Assembly (NCBI GenBank): GCA_002328075.1
Contig: DCVT01000013.1
Span: 43,275-83,357, forward strand
Direction of reading: 5' to 3'
Source: Anaerolineales bacterium UBA2181
Lineage (GTDB): Bacteria; Chloroflexota; Anaerolineae; Promineifilales; UBA4811
Length of the DNA: 40,083 bases
Shown: one piece after another, positions 17,156 to 25,796 of the stretch
Layout of the letters: every line of letters begins with the position of its first letter
Position numbering within the stretch: position 1 is the stretch's first letter
Translations under genes and position numbers: made by a program
The notes under the pieces: generated by a model
Told to the model about the DNA's origin: nothing
What the model saw: only the letters and a program-made list of their open reading frames with translations
Database searches by the model: none

Positions 17156-19573
17156 ATGGTACTCACTCAACGGAGCGCATTGGCCAGGGCGGTAGCCATC
17201 GCTGCCCTGCTGGCGGCGGTCGCCACGGCATCCAATTCGGTGGCTCCCTCGGCGCCAGCGCAGGCACTCGACGATTTTGTCTTTCTGGGCTCATGGGGCA
17301 ACGAAATCGGTGTCTTTCACGGCCCGGCCGGGCTGGCCGTCAAGGGCGAGCGAGTCTATCTCTGCAACCAGACAGGCAACACGCTGGATGTATTTGACCT
17401 GCTCGGCAGGCCGATACAGCGCGTCGGCGGCGCCGGTTACATCGGCGAGCCGGGGTTGTTCTGGCACCTGTCGGCTGTGACCATCGACAGCCACGGGACG
17501 ATCTTTGCGGCCGACGCGGCCAACCACCGCATCCAGCTTTTTTCGGCCGATGGCACGTACTTGAGCCAATGGGGAAGTCATGGCCTCGATCCGGGCCGGT
17601 TGAATCAACCAGAGGCCATCGCCGTGGACGACAACGACGATATCTGGGTGGCCGACACCTACAACCATCGCATACAAAAGTTCGGTCCCACTGGGACCCT
17701 GCTGCAGGAACCGTGGGGCAAGTATGGTTCTGGAGAGGGCGATTTCATCTATCCACGTGGAATCGCGGTGGGTCCGGATGGTTCGATCTACGTGGCGGAC
17801 TCGGGCGACATTGGCAGCGGCGACGGCAATCACCGTATCCAACGCTTCCGCTCCGACGGCAGTTTTCTGGGCGAGTGGGGTGAACTGGGAACCGGGCCGG
17901 GGCAGTTCAACGTGCCCATGAACCTGATTGTCGATCCAGTGACCGGCCAGGTCTATGTCAGCGATTACGGAAATCACCGGGTGCAACTCTTTTCGGCCAC
18001 CGGTGGGTTCGTCCGCCAGTGGGGCGAAGAGGGGGTCGCGGACGGCCAGTTTTCTTTCCCCTATGGGATCGGGTTGGGCACCAGCGGCGACGTTTTTATC
18101 TCCGAGTACGGCAACCACCGGGTTCAGCGGTTCACCCCCATGGGCGTCCATGTGGCCACGTGGGGCGGGTCGGGCAAGGACAACGCCCAGTTCAACCGGC
18201 CTTCACGCACTGCGCTGGGCCTGGATGAGACCGTCTATGTCTCGGATACCTGGAACCACCGAATCCAAGTGCTCACTCAGGACGGATCCTACCTGGGCCA
18301 ATGGGGAAGCTACGGCACAGCCGACGGTCAGTTTGACAACCCGATGGGTGTGGCGGTGGACGGGGACGGGCATGTGTACGTGGCCGACCGTTACAACCAC
18401 CGCCTACAAAAGTTCGGACCGGATGGCATTTGGATTGACACCTGGGGCAGCGGAGGAAGCGCGCCGGGTCAGTTCCTTGAGCCGGTCGGGGTGGCGGTCG
18501 CAGGCGACTCGGTCTTTGTCTCCGAGGTCGGCAACTATCGCGTGCAGCAGTTCACCACCGACGGCGTTTTCGTGCGAGCCTGGGGGAGTTACGGCAGTGA
18601 GCCGGGCGACTTGATATCGCCCTGGGGATTGGCAGTGGACCCGGCTCGTGGGTGGCTCTACGTGGCCGACTTGACCAACCTGCGTGTCCATCGTTTCACC
18701 ACTGCGGGCGAGTATCTCGAAAGCTGGTCACTCGGTCTCATTGTGGACGTGGCGGTCGATGCCGCTGGGAACCTGTTTGCATTGGATCAGTGGCACCATT
18801 GGGTGACGCAGTTGGACTGGGAGGGGAACCTGCTGTCCGTCTGGGGCTCCCAGGGAAGCCAGGACGGGCAGCTTTCCTACCCCGGCGGCATTGCAGTGGA
18901 TTCCGGCGGCACTGTTTATATCAGCGACAGCAGCAACCACCGCATCAGCCGGTACGCCGCCGACTATCCGGCGCCCGACTCGGACTATGGTCTGACGTTC
19001 AACGGCTCGTTCGAGGAATCGCCCGCGCTGGTCCGCTGGACCTACGGCGGCGCGTTGCCGGTGACTGTTGTGCCCAGCGCCCGCGACGGCATCCAGGGCG
19101 CCCGGCTGGCCGAGGTCGTACCGGCGGCCCCCCGGCCGCGCGAGGAGGGCTGGCTCCACCAGACGGTCCATATCCCGTCAGGCTGGGAGCGCCCGGTCCT
19201 CACCTTTGACTATCGCATTTACGCCAACGACACCATCGACTATTCGGATTTCGAGGTCACCCTCACCCAATCCGACGGCGCCTGGCTGGCCCGGATCCTG
19301 CGCGACGGCTTTCGCTCGTGCGATGATCCCCCCCTGGCGCCGCCGGAGGGTTTTGACCTGGGCTGGCGCAACACCCGCTATGACCTGAGCGCCTTCAAGG
19401 GAAGGACCGTGCGAGTCCGGTTCGCGGTGCACAACCTGCACGCCGACTATTCCTATGGCATCTGGGCGGTGGTCGACAACGTGCGGCTGGTGGACGCCGG
19501 GCCCGTGCTTCGCAACTACCTGCCGATCGTGTCCGGCGGCCGTCACGTTTGTGACGTGGTTCCCGGTCGATAG
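17156..19573 (+). CDS. Secreted NHL-repeat double propeller, paralogue 3
   Basis: 805 residues if started at the ATG at 17156. A GTG at 17132 is in frame, but GGAAGG lies ten bases before 17156, and the shorter form MVLTQRSALARAVAIAALLA aligns with the signal peptides of the others. Twelve NHL blades are present (VYVSDYGNHRVQLF, VYVADRYNHRLQKF and so on). Blade 4 has the same type of insertion before GNHRIQRF as in paralogue 1, and blade 11 is degenerate. The C-terminal domain and tail (LRNYLPIVSGGRHVCDVVPGR) are nearly identical to those of paralogues 1 and 4. The 205-base gap before it does not share the promoter-bearing spacer, so it may be cotranscribed with gene 2. Confidence 0.9.
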   Translation: MVLTQRSALARAVAIAALLAAVATASNSVAPSAPAQALDDFVFLGSWGNEIGVFHGPAGLAVKGERVYLCNQTGNTLDVFDLLGRPIQRVGGAGYIGEPGLFWHLSAVTIDSHGTIFAADAANHRIQLFSADGTYLSQWGSHGLDPGRLNQPEAIAVDDNDDIWVADTYNHRIQKFGPTGTLLQEPWGKYGSGEGDFIYPRGIAVGPDGSIYVADSGDIGSGDGNHRIQRFRSDGSFLGEWGELGTGPGQFNVPMNLIVDPVTGQVYVSDYGNHRVQLFSATGGFVRQWGEEGVADGQFSFPYGIGLGTSGDVFISEYGNHRVQRFTPMGVHVATWGGSGKDNAQFNRPSRTALGLDETVYVSDTWNHRIQVLTQDGSYLGQWGSYGTADGQFDNPMGVAVDGDGHVYVADRYNHRLQKFGPDGIWIDTWGSGGSAPGQFLEPVGVAVAGDSVFVSEVGNYRVQQFTTDGVFVRAWGSYGSEPGDLISPWGLAVDPARGWLYVADLTNLRVHRFTTAGEYLESWSLGLIVDVAVDAAGNLFALDQWHHWVTQLDWEGNLLSVWGSQGSQDGQLSYPGGIAVDSGGTVYISDSSNHRISRYAADYPAPDSDYGLTFNGSFEESPALVRWTYGGALPVTVVPSARDGIQGARLAEVVPAAPRPREEGWLHQTVHIPSGWERPVLTFDYRIYANDTIDYSDFEVTLTQSDGAWLARILRDGFRSCDDPPLAPPEGFDLGWRNTRYDLSAFKGRTVRVRFAVHNLHADYSYGIWAVVDNVRLVDAGPVLRNYLPIVSGGRHVCDVVPGR

Positions 19574-19761
19574 CGGTGGGCCGCGGTGCCAGCCCGCAAC
19601 CCGGCGCGATACCGGCCGGGTCGCCCGGCGCCCATCGTATCGGGCTTGTCACGCAGACCTGCGCGGACGGGGGCGCCAATCGCCCCGGCCGGCAACGCTC
19701 GACCGCCAGTTGCGCGGCCATGCCTAACGCGATACCATAGCAAAAAAAAGGGAGAGGCACC
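19574..19761 (+). repeat. Promoter-bearing spacer, copy B
   Basis: The second copy of the 188-base spacer found between NHL genes 1 and 2. The same length and the same order of matching blocks show that it descends from the same ancestral spacer. Confidence 0.85.
19710..19738 (+). promoter_or_regulatory. Promoter of NHL gene 4
   Basis: TTGCGC (19710-19715), a 17-bp spacer and TACCAT (19733-19738), in the same place relative to the gene as in copy A. Confidence 0.6.
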
Positions 19762-22161
19762 GTGTCATCAATCCAACAATCCGCCCTGACCAGGATGGCA
19801 GCCATCGCCACACTGCTCATCGTCGTCGCCGCGGCAGTCGGCTCGGCTGGACTGGGTCGGCCGGCCCTGGCAGTCAACGACTATCTCTTCGTGGGGTCGT
19901 GGGGCGATGAAGTCGGTATCTTTCGCGCGCCCACGGCGCTGGCGGTCGGCAACGGGCGGGTTCATGTCTGCAATTCAGACGACGGGAAACTGGCCGTTCT
20001 CGACCTGGCCGGCCGGCCGCTCATGGCGGTCGGGGGCAACGGTTACCAGGACGGGCAGTTTACCTGGCTCACCGCCGTGGCGGTGGACGACGATGATGGG
20101 ACCATCTACGCGGTCGACGCGATCGTGGGCCGTGTCCAGCTGTTTTCACCGGACGGCGTATTCCTGGGCAAATGGGGCACCGCCGGCACGGAGCAAGGCA
20201 TGTTGAACCGTCCGCTGGGTATGGCCTTCGACGTGGGCGGAAACCTCCTGGTGGCCGATACCTACAACGATCGGATACAGCGGTTCAGCCCCAGCGGGAC
20301 GTATCTGCAGCACTGGGGCGTCCACGGGGCGGGGCCGGGCCAGTTCGATTTGCCTCGGGGAATCGCGGTCGGGCTTGGAGGGGCCATCTATGTGGCGGAC
20401 ACGGACAACCATCGCATCCAGCGCTTCGACGCGAGCGGAAACTTTCAAGATCAGTGGGGCGCTGAAGGATTGGATGAGGGAGAGTTCCGTTTTCCGACAC
20501 ACATCGCTGCCGATCCGATTACGGGGGAGGTCTTTGTGACCGATTACGGCAACCACCGCGTGCAGGTATTCAGCGCGATCGGCACCTTCCGGCGCGCGTG
20601 GGGCGGGTACGGGCAAGGGGATGGCGACTTGGCCTTGCCGTACGGGATCGGCGTGGACGGGGTTGGCAACGTCTACGTCTCTGAATACGGCAACCACCGG
20701 GTTCAGAAGTTACGCCCGGATGGAAGTTGGCTGGCTTCGTGGGGCCGGTCGAGTGCTGACGACGGGCAGTTCTCCCAGCCGGAAAAGATCGCGGTGGACG
20801 GCAGCGGCGCGGTCTATGTGGCCGACACCAGGACCAATCGGATCCAAAAGTTCACCCAAGACGGCGCTTTCCTGGCGCGGTGGGGAACGGTGGGCGGGGA
20901 GCCGGCCCAGTTCTCAACAGCGGGCCCGGTGGCAGCGGATGTGGATGGCAGTCTGTACGTGATCGATCGAGCCGACTTTCAGGTCGACAAGTTCGACCCG
21001 TCCGGCGCCTGGGTGATTTCCTGGGGCGGTGGGGGAACGGGCACAGGAGAGTTCGAGGAACCCGCGGGGATCGCCGTCGGCGGCGGTCATGTCTACGTGA
21101 CCGACCGGTCTCTCCAGCGGGTAACCAGGTACACCACCGGCGGCGACTGGGAACTGCAATGGGGCAGTGCGGGCTGCGATCCGAACCAATTTGGCAGCCC
21201 GTGCGGCATAGCGGTCGACGTCGGGCGCAACCGGGTATACGTGTCTGACTGCGGCTGCGGCCGCATCGCCCTATACGACCTGGCTGGGGGCTACCTAAAC
21301 GAGGAGTGGCCGGTGGGTTACTATGTTGACCTATCGGTCGACGGCGAGGGTAACGTCTTTGGCGTCGACGGATTTGCCCATCAGGTGATCAAGGTGTCGC
21401 CGGAGGGGGAGGTGCTGGCCAGTTTGGGCGCCCGGGGAAGCAAAGACGGCGAGTTTTCGGTTCCACAGGGGATTGCGGCCGGTGCGAACGGGATTGTCTA
21501 CGTGGTCGATACCGGAAATCACCGGATCAACCGTTACGCCGCCGACTATCCGGCGCCCGACCCGATCTACGGCCTGACGCGGAATGGCTCGTTCGAGGAG
21601 TCGCCGGGGCTGATCCGCTGGACCTACGGCGGCGCGTTGCCGGTGACGGTGGTGCCGAGCGCCCGCGAGGGCAGCCTGGGCGCTCGGCTCGGCCAGCCGG
21701 TGCCGGCCGCGCCCCGGCCGCGCGAGGAGGGTTGGCTTTACCAGACGGTCCACATCCCGGACGGATGGGCCCGGCCGGTGTTGGCCTTTGACTATCGCAT
21801 CTACGCCAATGACACCATGGACTATTCGGATCTGGAGGTCACCCTCACCCAGTCCGACGGCGCCTGGCTGGCCCGGATCCTGCGCGACGGCTTTCAATCG
21901 TGTGATGATCCGCCCCTGGCGCCGCCGGAGGGCTTTGACCTGGGCTGGCGCCGCACCCGCTATGACCTGAGCGCCTTCAAGGGAAGGACTGTGCGAGTCC
22001 GGTTCGCGGTGCGCAACCTGCACGCCGACTACTCGTATGGTATCTGGGCGGTGGTCGACAACGTGCGGTTGGTGGACGCCGGGCCGGTGGGATCGGTTCG
22101 CAACTACCTGCCGATGGTAACCGGCGGCCGTCCGGGCTGTGACGTGGTGCCCGGCCGATAG
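19762..22161 (+). CDS. Secreted NHL-repeat double propeller, paralogue 4
   Basis: 799 residues starting at GTG 19762, with AAAAGGGAGAG upstream. The codons correspond to the ATG start of paralogue 2. It has a signal peptide, twelve NHL blades (several, such as LYVIDRADFQVDKF and VFGVDGFAHQVIKV, are more divergent) and the shared C-terminal beta-sandwich domain. It lacks the blade-4 insertion found in the others and carries extra cysteines in blade 10 (SDCGCGRI, with GCDPNQFGSPCG before it), which may form disulphides outside the cell. The tail is VRNYLPMVTGGRPGCDVVPGR. A perfect 8-bp terminator-like hairpin follows the stop and marks the end of the cluster. Confidence 0.9.
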   Translation: MSSIQQSALTRMAAIATLLIVVAAAVGSAGLGRPALAVNDYLFVGSWGDEVGIFRAPTALAVGNGRVHVCNSDDGKLAVLDLAGRPLMAVGGNGYQDGQFTWLTAVAVDDDDGTIYAVDAIVGRVQLFSPDGVFLGKWGTAGTEQGMLNRPLGMAFDVGGNLLVADTYNDRIQRFSPSGTYLQHWGVHGAGPGQFDLPRGIAVGLGGAIYVADTDNHRIQRFDASGNFQDQWGAEGLDEGEFRFPTHIAADPITGEVFVTDYGNHRVQVFSAIGTFRRAWGGYGQGDGDLALPYGIGVDGVGNVYVSEYGNHRVQKLRPDGSWLASWGRSSADDGQFSQPEKIAVDGSGAVYVADTRTNRIQKFTQDGAFLARWGTVGGEPAQFSTAGPVAADVDGSLYVIDRADFQVDKFDPSGAWVISWGGGGTGTGEFEEPAGIAVGGGHVYVTDRSLQRVTRYTTGGDWELQWGSAGCDPNQFGSPCGIAVDVGRNRVYVSDCGCGRIALYDLAGGYLNEEWPVGYYVDLSVDGEGNVFGVDGFAHQVIKVSPEGEVLASLGARGSKDGEFSVPQGIAAGANGIVYVVDTGNHRINRYAADYPAPDPIYGLTRNGSFEESPGLIRWTYGGALPVTVVPSAREGSLGARLGQPVPAAPRPREEGWLYQTVHIPDGWARPVLAFDYRIYANDTMDYSDLEVTLTQSDGAWLARILRDGFQSCDDPPLAPPEGFDLGWRRTRYDLSAFKGRTVRVRFAVRNLHADYSYGIWAVVDNVRLVDAGPVGSVRNYLPMVTGGRPGCDVVPGR

Positions 22162-22190
22162 GGGCGCGGTCGCTCAAATCTGCCGCGCCC
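22162..22190 (+). terminator. Hairpin at the end of the NHL cluster
   Basis: GGGCGCGG (22162-22169) pairs perfectly with 22183-22190 around a 13-base loop, immediately after the stop of NHL gene 4. There is no T tract, so termination strength is uncertain. Confidence 0.5.
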
Positions 22191-22341
22191 TCGCGCCAGA
22201 CATCGGCCGCGTTCGTCGGCGCGCACCGAGACCCGGCGAACCACCATCAGTCTGACCCGCGTCCGGCACCGGCCGCGGCGGTGTTTTCCTGTTCCTCAGC
22301 CCGGATGGTTTTTTCACCGGAGGCAGGTTCCGCGGCTATTG

Positions 22342-22350
22342 TGGTAGAAT
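22342..22350 (+). promoter_or_regulatory. Extended -10 promoter of the MFS gene
   Basis: TGGTAGAAT, an extended -10 element identical to that of the kinase gene, without a clear -35. It lies about 45 bases upstream of the MFS start. Confidence 0.5.
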
Positions 22351-22395
22351 ATCGGCTCGGCTGAACGGCCAGATCCGCTCCGCCCGAGCACGCTG

Positions 22396-23610
22396 TTGGT
22401 CAAGATCGTCACACGGCTCAGAGAGCCCGCTATTCGCCAGACGCTGGGCTATTACTGGCTGCTTTTCTGTATGGGGTTGAACGCGGCGGTGGTGGGGCCA
22501 ACGCTGCCGACGCTGGCTGCGCAGACCGGGTCGCCGGTGGGCGACATGGGCCGGCTCTTTTTGCTCGGCTCCCTGGGAGTGACGGTCGGCACGCTCGGCG
22601 GCGGGCGGCTCTACGGCCGACTGCGCGGCCACCGGGTGCTGGGCTCGGCGCAGATCGTGGCCGGCCTGCTTCTGGGGTGCGTCGCCTGGACGCCGGCGCT
22701 GGGCTGGCTGGTGGCGGTGATGGCGGTCAAGGGGGTGATGGACGGCCTCATAAACAGCGGCACCAACACGCTGCTGGTCTGGACCCACCGGGAGAAGGTA
22801 TCGCCCTATATGAACGGCCTCCACTTTTGCTTCGGGCTGGGCGCTTTCCTCTCGCCGCTCCTGGTGGCGCAGGTCATCGAGACGCCGGGCGCCTACCGCG
22901 CGGTCTTTGTGGGGCTGGCGGCGCTGAGCGTCGTGGCCGGCGTTCGCATGGCGACGATGGGAGGCAGCCCGCAGGCGGCGGCGCCCGAGGAGGGCGCGCC
23001 CGGGCCAGCGCGGTCGCGCAACGCGGTGCCCTATCTCGTCGTCTGGACGGCGGCGCTCTTTCTCTTCTTTTACGTGGGCGCCGAGATCGCCTTTGGCAAC
23101 TGGGTGTTTACCTACGCGGTGGAGCTCAGGCTGGCCCCGGCAGCGCAGGCGGCCTACCTCACGTCCGGCTTTTGGCTCACGTTCACCGTGGGACGGCTGC
23201 TCTCGGTGCCGCTGGCCGCCCGCTGGGCGCCGCGCCGGGTCATCGCCTGGGCGCTATTCGGCTGTGTCCTTTGCGTGGGGCTGGTCTCTATCCTGCCCGG
23301 TTCACTGGCGCTCCTGTGGTTGGCCGCGCTGGGGCTGGGGATGTGCATGGCGCCGGTCTACCCCTCCGGGTTCACACTGGCGGTGCAGGGGATCCGGCTT
23401 TCGGCGCGGGCCAGCAGCATCATTCTTCTGGGCGATAGCATCGGCGGCATGATCTTGCCCTGGCTGGTGGGCGTGGTGCTCAAGGCGGCCGGCCCGCGGG
23501 CGATGGTCCACCTGGTGCTGGGCAGCCTGGTTTGCGACCTGGCGGCCTTTGCGGGCCTGTTGTGGGCGCGCGGTCGGGCGGTGGAGCAGCCACGGCCGGC
23601 CGGTAGTTGA
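22396..23610 (+). CDS. MFS transporter
   Basis: 404 residues with about twelve hydrophobic segments in two halves. The loop between segments 2 and 3 reads GGGRLYGRLRGHRVL, a version of the MFS motif A, and the C-terminal half has AARWAPRRVIAW in the matching place. Segment order and length resemble the fucose permease/sugar-transporter-like MFS branch (FGLGAFLSPLL, MAPVYPSGFTLAVQG). The substrate cannot be told. The start is a TTG at 22396, the only start that keeps the first membrane segment whole, but its ribosome site is weak. It stands alone behind its own promoter, and there is no sign of an operon with the NHL genes. Confidence 0.85.
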   Translation: MVKIVTRLREPAIRQTLGYYWLLFCMGLNAAVVGPTLPTLAAQTGSPVGDMGRLFLLGSLGVTVGTLGGGRLYGRLRGHRVLGSAQIVAGLLLGCVAWTPALGWLVAVMAVKGVMDGLINSGTNTLLVWTHREKVSPYMNGLHFCFGLGAFLSPLLVAQVIETPGAYRAVFVGLAALSVVAGVRMATMGGSPQAAAPEEGAPGPARSRNAVPYLVVWTAALFLFFYVGAEIAFGNWVFTYAVELRLAPAAQAAYLTSGFWLTFTVGRLLSVPLAARWAPRRVIAWALFGCVLCVGLVSILPGSLALLWLAALGLGMCMAPVYPSGFTLAVQGIRLSARASSIILLGDSIGGMILPWLVGVVLKAAGPRAMVHLVLGSLVCDLAAFAGLLWARGRAVEQPRPAGS

Positions 23611-24010
23611 ACCAGACAGTACATGGAACCCGGCATCGCATCCTTGCCAAACCCAGAATTCGAGGCCGAACCAGCTCGCCAATGGCATGTAACCGGCAAA
23701 ATGGTGCTTCTGGACCATGGGACCCATCCCGTTTGCCGGTCGCCGGCCCGAGCCGAGCGCCGAGTTCCGCGTTTGAGCCACCGCCTGCATCACTGCGAGC
23801 CCGAGATGGTCGTCGAGCTGGACCAACCGCGATTCCGCACCCAACGGAAGGTTCCGGCCCGCCGGCCGATGCCCTCTTTGACCGGACGGCTGGCCCAGCG
23901 GCCGCGCATTGTTCACAACATCTCTATCCCATCTTCATCGTTTCTTAGCCGTTTAGGTCCATCATGGTAAAATCCTCGCGGCCCAAAGCGCCGTCCGTTG
24001 CGGAGGTTGT
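23611..24010. other. Intergenic region before the iron-sulphur gene
   Basis: About 400 bases with open frames but no recognisable protein or ribosome site. It ends with the promoter of the NapH-like gene. Nothing else was identified. Confidence 0.5.
23945..23973 (+). promoter_or_regulatory. Promoter of the NapH-like gene
   Basis: TTAGCC (23945-23950), a 17-bp spacer and TAAAAT (23968-23973) preceded by TGG (extended -10). It is followed by a short leader with GGAGG just before the start at 24011. Confidence 0.65.
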
Positions 24011-24877
24011 ATGATCACGTTGTTCGGAAAACGGTTCCGCCTGTTCCGGCCCAGGAGTATCTGGATCCGCACGGTGGTCCAGTGGGCATTCTTTGTCCTC
24101 ATCGCGCTGATTGCGGTCAACCACACCCTGGCAGAAGACGGCGGTGGGATTCCTGGGCTGTCAAAGGCCAGCCTGCACGCCCTGTGCCCGTTTGGCGGTG
24201 TGGTGACCCTCTATCAGTTTGTCACGACCGGGACCATGGTGCAGAAGATCCACCAGTCGTCCTTTGTTCTGATGGTCATCAGCCTGTTGCTGGCGATCGC
24301 ATTTGGCCCCGTGTTTTGCGGTTGGGTCTGCCCCCTGGGCACCATCCAGGAATGGGTCAGCAAATGGGGTCGCCGGCTCTTTCGCCGCCGGTTTAACCAC
24401 TTTGTCCCGGGTAGGCTGGATGGCGTGTTGCGTTACTTGCGCTACGGCGTGCTGGTGTGGGTGTTGTACGTGACGGCGGTGACCGGCCGACTGGTTTTTG
24501 CCGATTATGACCCGTATTTCGCCCTGTTTAATTGGTGGACCAAGGAGGTGTCGCTCATTGCGCTGGGAATCCTGGGTCTCAGCCTGGGACTATCGCTCTT
24601 TATCGAGCGACCCTGGTGCAAATACGCCTGCCCGTTCGGTGCGTTGTTGGGCATCACCAACCTGTTTCGCATGTTTAGCATCCGCCGCCACGAGAGCACC
24701 TGCAAAACCTGCGGCGCGTGCTCCATCCCTTGCCCGATGAACATACCGGTTGACACCAAGAGAGTGGTGCGCGACCACCAGTGCATCACCTGCCTCGAGT
24801 GCACATCCGAGGCCGTATGCCCGGTGGCCAATACGATCCAATTCTCCACGCCAGTCACGCTGCGAGGTGCAGAATGA
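24011..24877 (+). CDS. NapH/MauN-type membrane 4Fe-4S protein
   Basis: 288 residues. About four membrane segments carry the two paired-cysteine motifs CGWVCPLG (near residue 102) and CKYACPFG (near 205) typical of the NapH/CcoG/MauN family. A C-terminal ferredoxin-like part has a classical CKTCGACSIPCP cluster motif and a second, slightly irregular one, CITCLECTSEAVCP, with five instead of three residues before the last cysteine. Family members pass electrons from quinols or low-potential donors at the membrane. The start follows GGAGG, and the stop overlaps the next gene (ATGA), so the next product is likely a functional partner. The redox partner is not known. Confidence 0.88.
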   Translation: MITLFGKRFRLFRPRSIWIRTVVQWAFFVLIALIAVNHTLAEDGGGIPGLSKASLHALCPFGGVVTLYQFVTTGTMVQKIHQSSFVLMVISLLLAIAFGPVFCGWVCPLGTIQEWVSKWGRRLFRRRFNHFVPGRLDGVLRYLRYGVLVWVLYVTAVTGRLVFADYDPYFALFNWWTKEVSLIALGILGLSLGLSLFIERPWCKYACPFGALLGITNLFRMFSIRRHESTCKTCGACSIPCPMNIPVDTKRVVRDHQCITCLECTSEAVCPVANTIQFSTPVTLRGAE

Positions 24878-25623
24878 TCATCAGCTCCAAAACCCTGGCG
24901 GCCATCGTGGTGGTCGCTCTGTTCGGCGGCATTCTCTTTTCCAGCGCCATGGGTTGGTGGGAGACCAAATCCACCAAGCAGGCGGCCAGATTCACCGGCG
25001 GCGAGTTCGCCGGCCAGGCCGATCCGGCCGACATTCGGGGCTCGTACACGTTCGCCGACATCGACTCCAATTTCGGCGTTCCGCCAGCCGTGCTGGCCGA
25101 GGCCTTTGGGGTAGAGGCCGGCAACGCCGAGGCGTATGCGGTCAAGGACCTGGAAAGCCGGTATGGCGGCAGCGCCTATCACGTCGGCACGTCTTCGGTC
25201 CGCCTGTTCGTCGCTTGGTACCTGGGAATGCCGTACACCCTGGGCGCAGACACCTACCTGCCGGAATCGGCCGTGAGGGTTCTGCGCACGCGCAACCTGA
25301 GCAGCGAGCAGGTGGCGTACCTGGAAGCGCACACCGTGCCCGACTCGGGCGCGGGTCCGGCAGTGACGCCGGAGCCGTCGGACCATGCGGCGCCCGGGCA
25401 GGGAGCCGGCGCTGCCTCGGACAGCGATCGCACCATCAAAGGCAAGACCACCTTTGCCGATCTGCTGGACTGGGGCGTCCCGCAGGCGACCATCGAACGG
25501 GTCTTGGGCGCGTCGCTGCCGGCTCAACCGTCCATCCGGATCAGGAACTATTGCGTGGCATCAGGCCTGCGCTACGAGACCGTCCGGACCGCCCTGCAAG
25601 CCGAGGTGGACAGGCTGTATTAA
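24874..25623 (+). CDS. Membrane-anchored partner of the NapH-like protein
   Basis: 249 residues from an ATG overlapping the upstream stop. It has an N-terminal membrane anchor or uncleaved signal (SSKTLAAIVVVALFGGILF), followed by an extracytoplasmic part. Two segments resemble each other: YTFADIDSNFGVPPAVLAEA with a following long helix (about residues 54-110) and TTFADLLDWGVPQATIERVL (about 190-215), each about 20 residues of the TFADI-x-GVP-x-hh-hhxAhG type, separated by a Pro/Ala/Glu-rich linker. The same helical repeat type occurs in proteins found beside or fused to membrane iron-sulphur proteins, as far as I recall. No cofactor motif is visible. A structural or electron-acceptor docking role is inferred from coupling only. 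Confidence 0.7.
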   Translation: MIISSKTLAAIVVVALFGGILFSSAMGWWETKSTKQAARFTGGEFAGQADPADIRGSYTFADIDSNFGVPPAVLAEAFGVEAGNAEAYAVKDLESRYGGSAYHVGTSSVRLFVAWYLGMPYTLGADTYLPESAVRVLRTRNLSSEQVAYLEAHTVPDSGAGPAVTPEPSDHAAPGQGAGAASDSDRTIKGKTTFADLLDWGVPQATIERVLGASLPAQPSIRIRNYCVASGLRYETVRTALQAEVDRLY

Positions 25624-25727
25624 GTTGAGCGCGCCGGCCGCGCGTGCGCGCCGCGGCGCCACCCCGACCTCACCCGGCCCTGCCCCCGGGTCAAACACCT
25701 CCACCCCACCCGCCGGCCGCGCGCCGG

Positions 25728-25736
25728 TGGTACAAT
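25728..25736 (+). promoter_or_regulatory. Extended -10 promoter of the SIMPL gene
   Basis: TGGTACAAT, with no recognisable -35. A perfect 7-bp hairpin GGCGCCC/GGGCGCC at 25749-25764 lies in the 5' leader between it and the ribosome site. Confidence 0.5.
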
Positions 25737-25796
25737 ATCCGGGCAGACGGCGCCCTTGGGCGCCGACTTTTGGACACAGGATCACGGAGGTGAACC

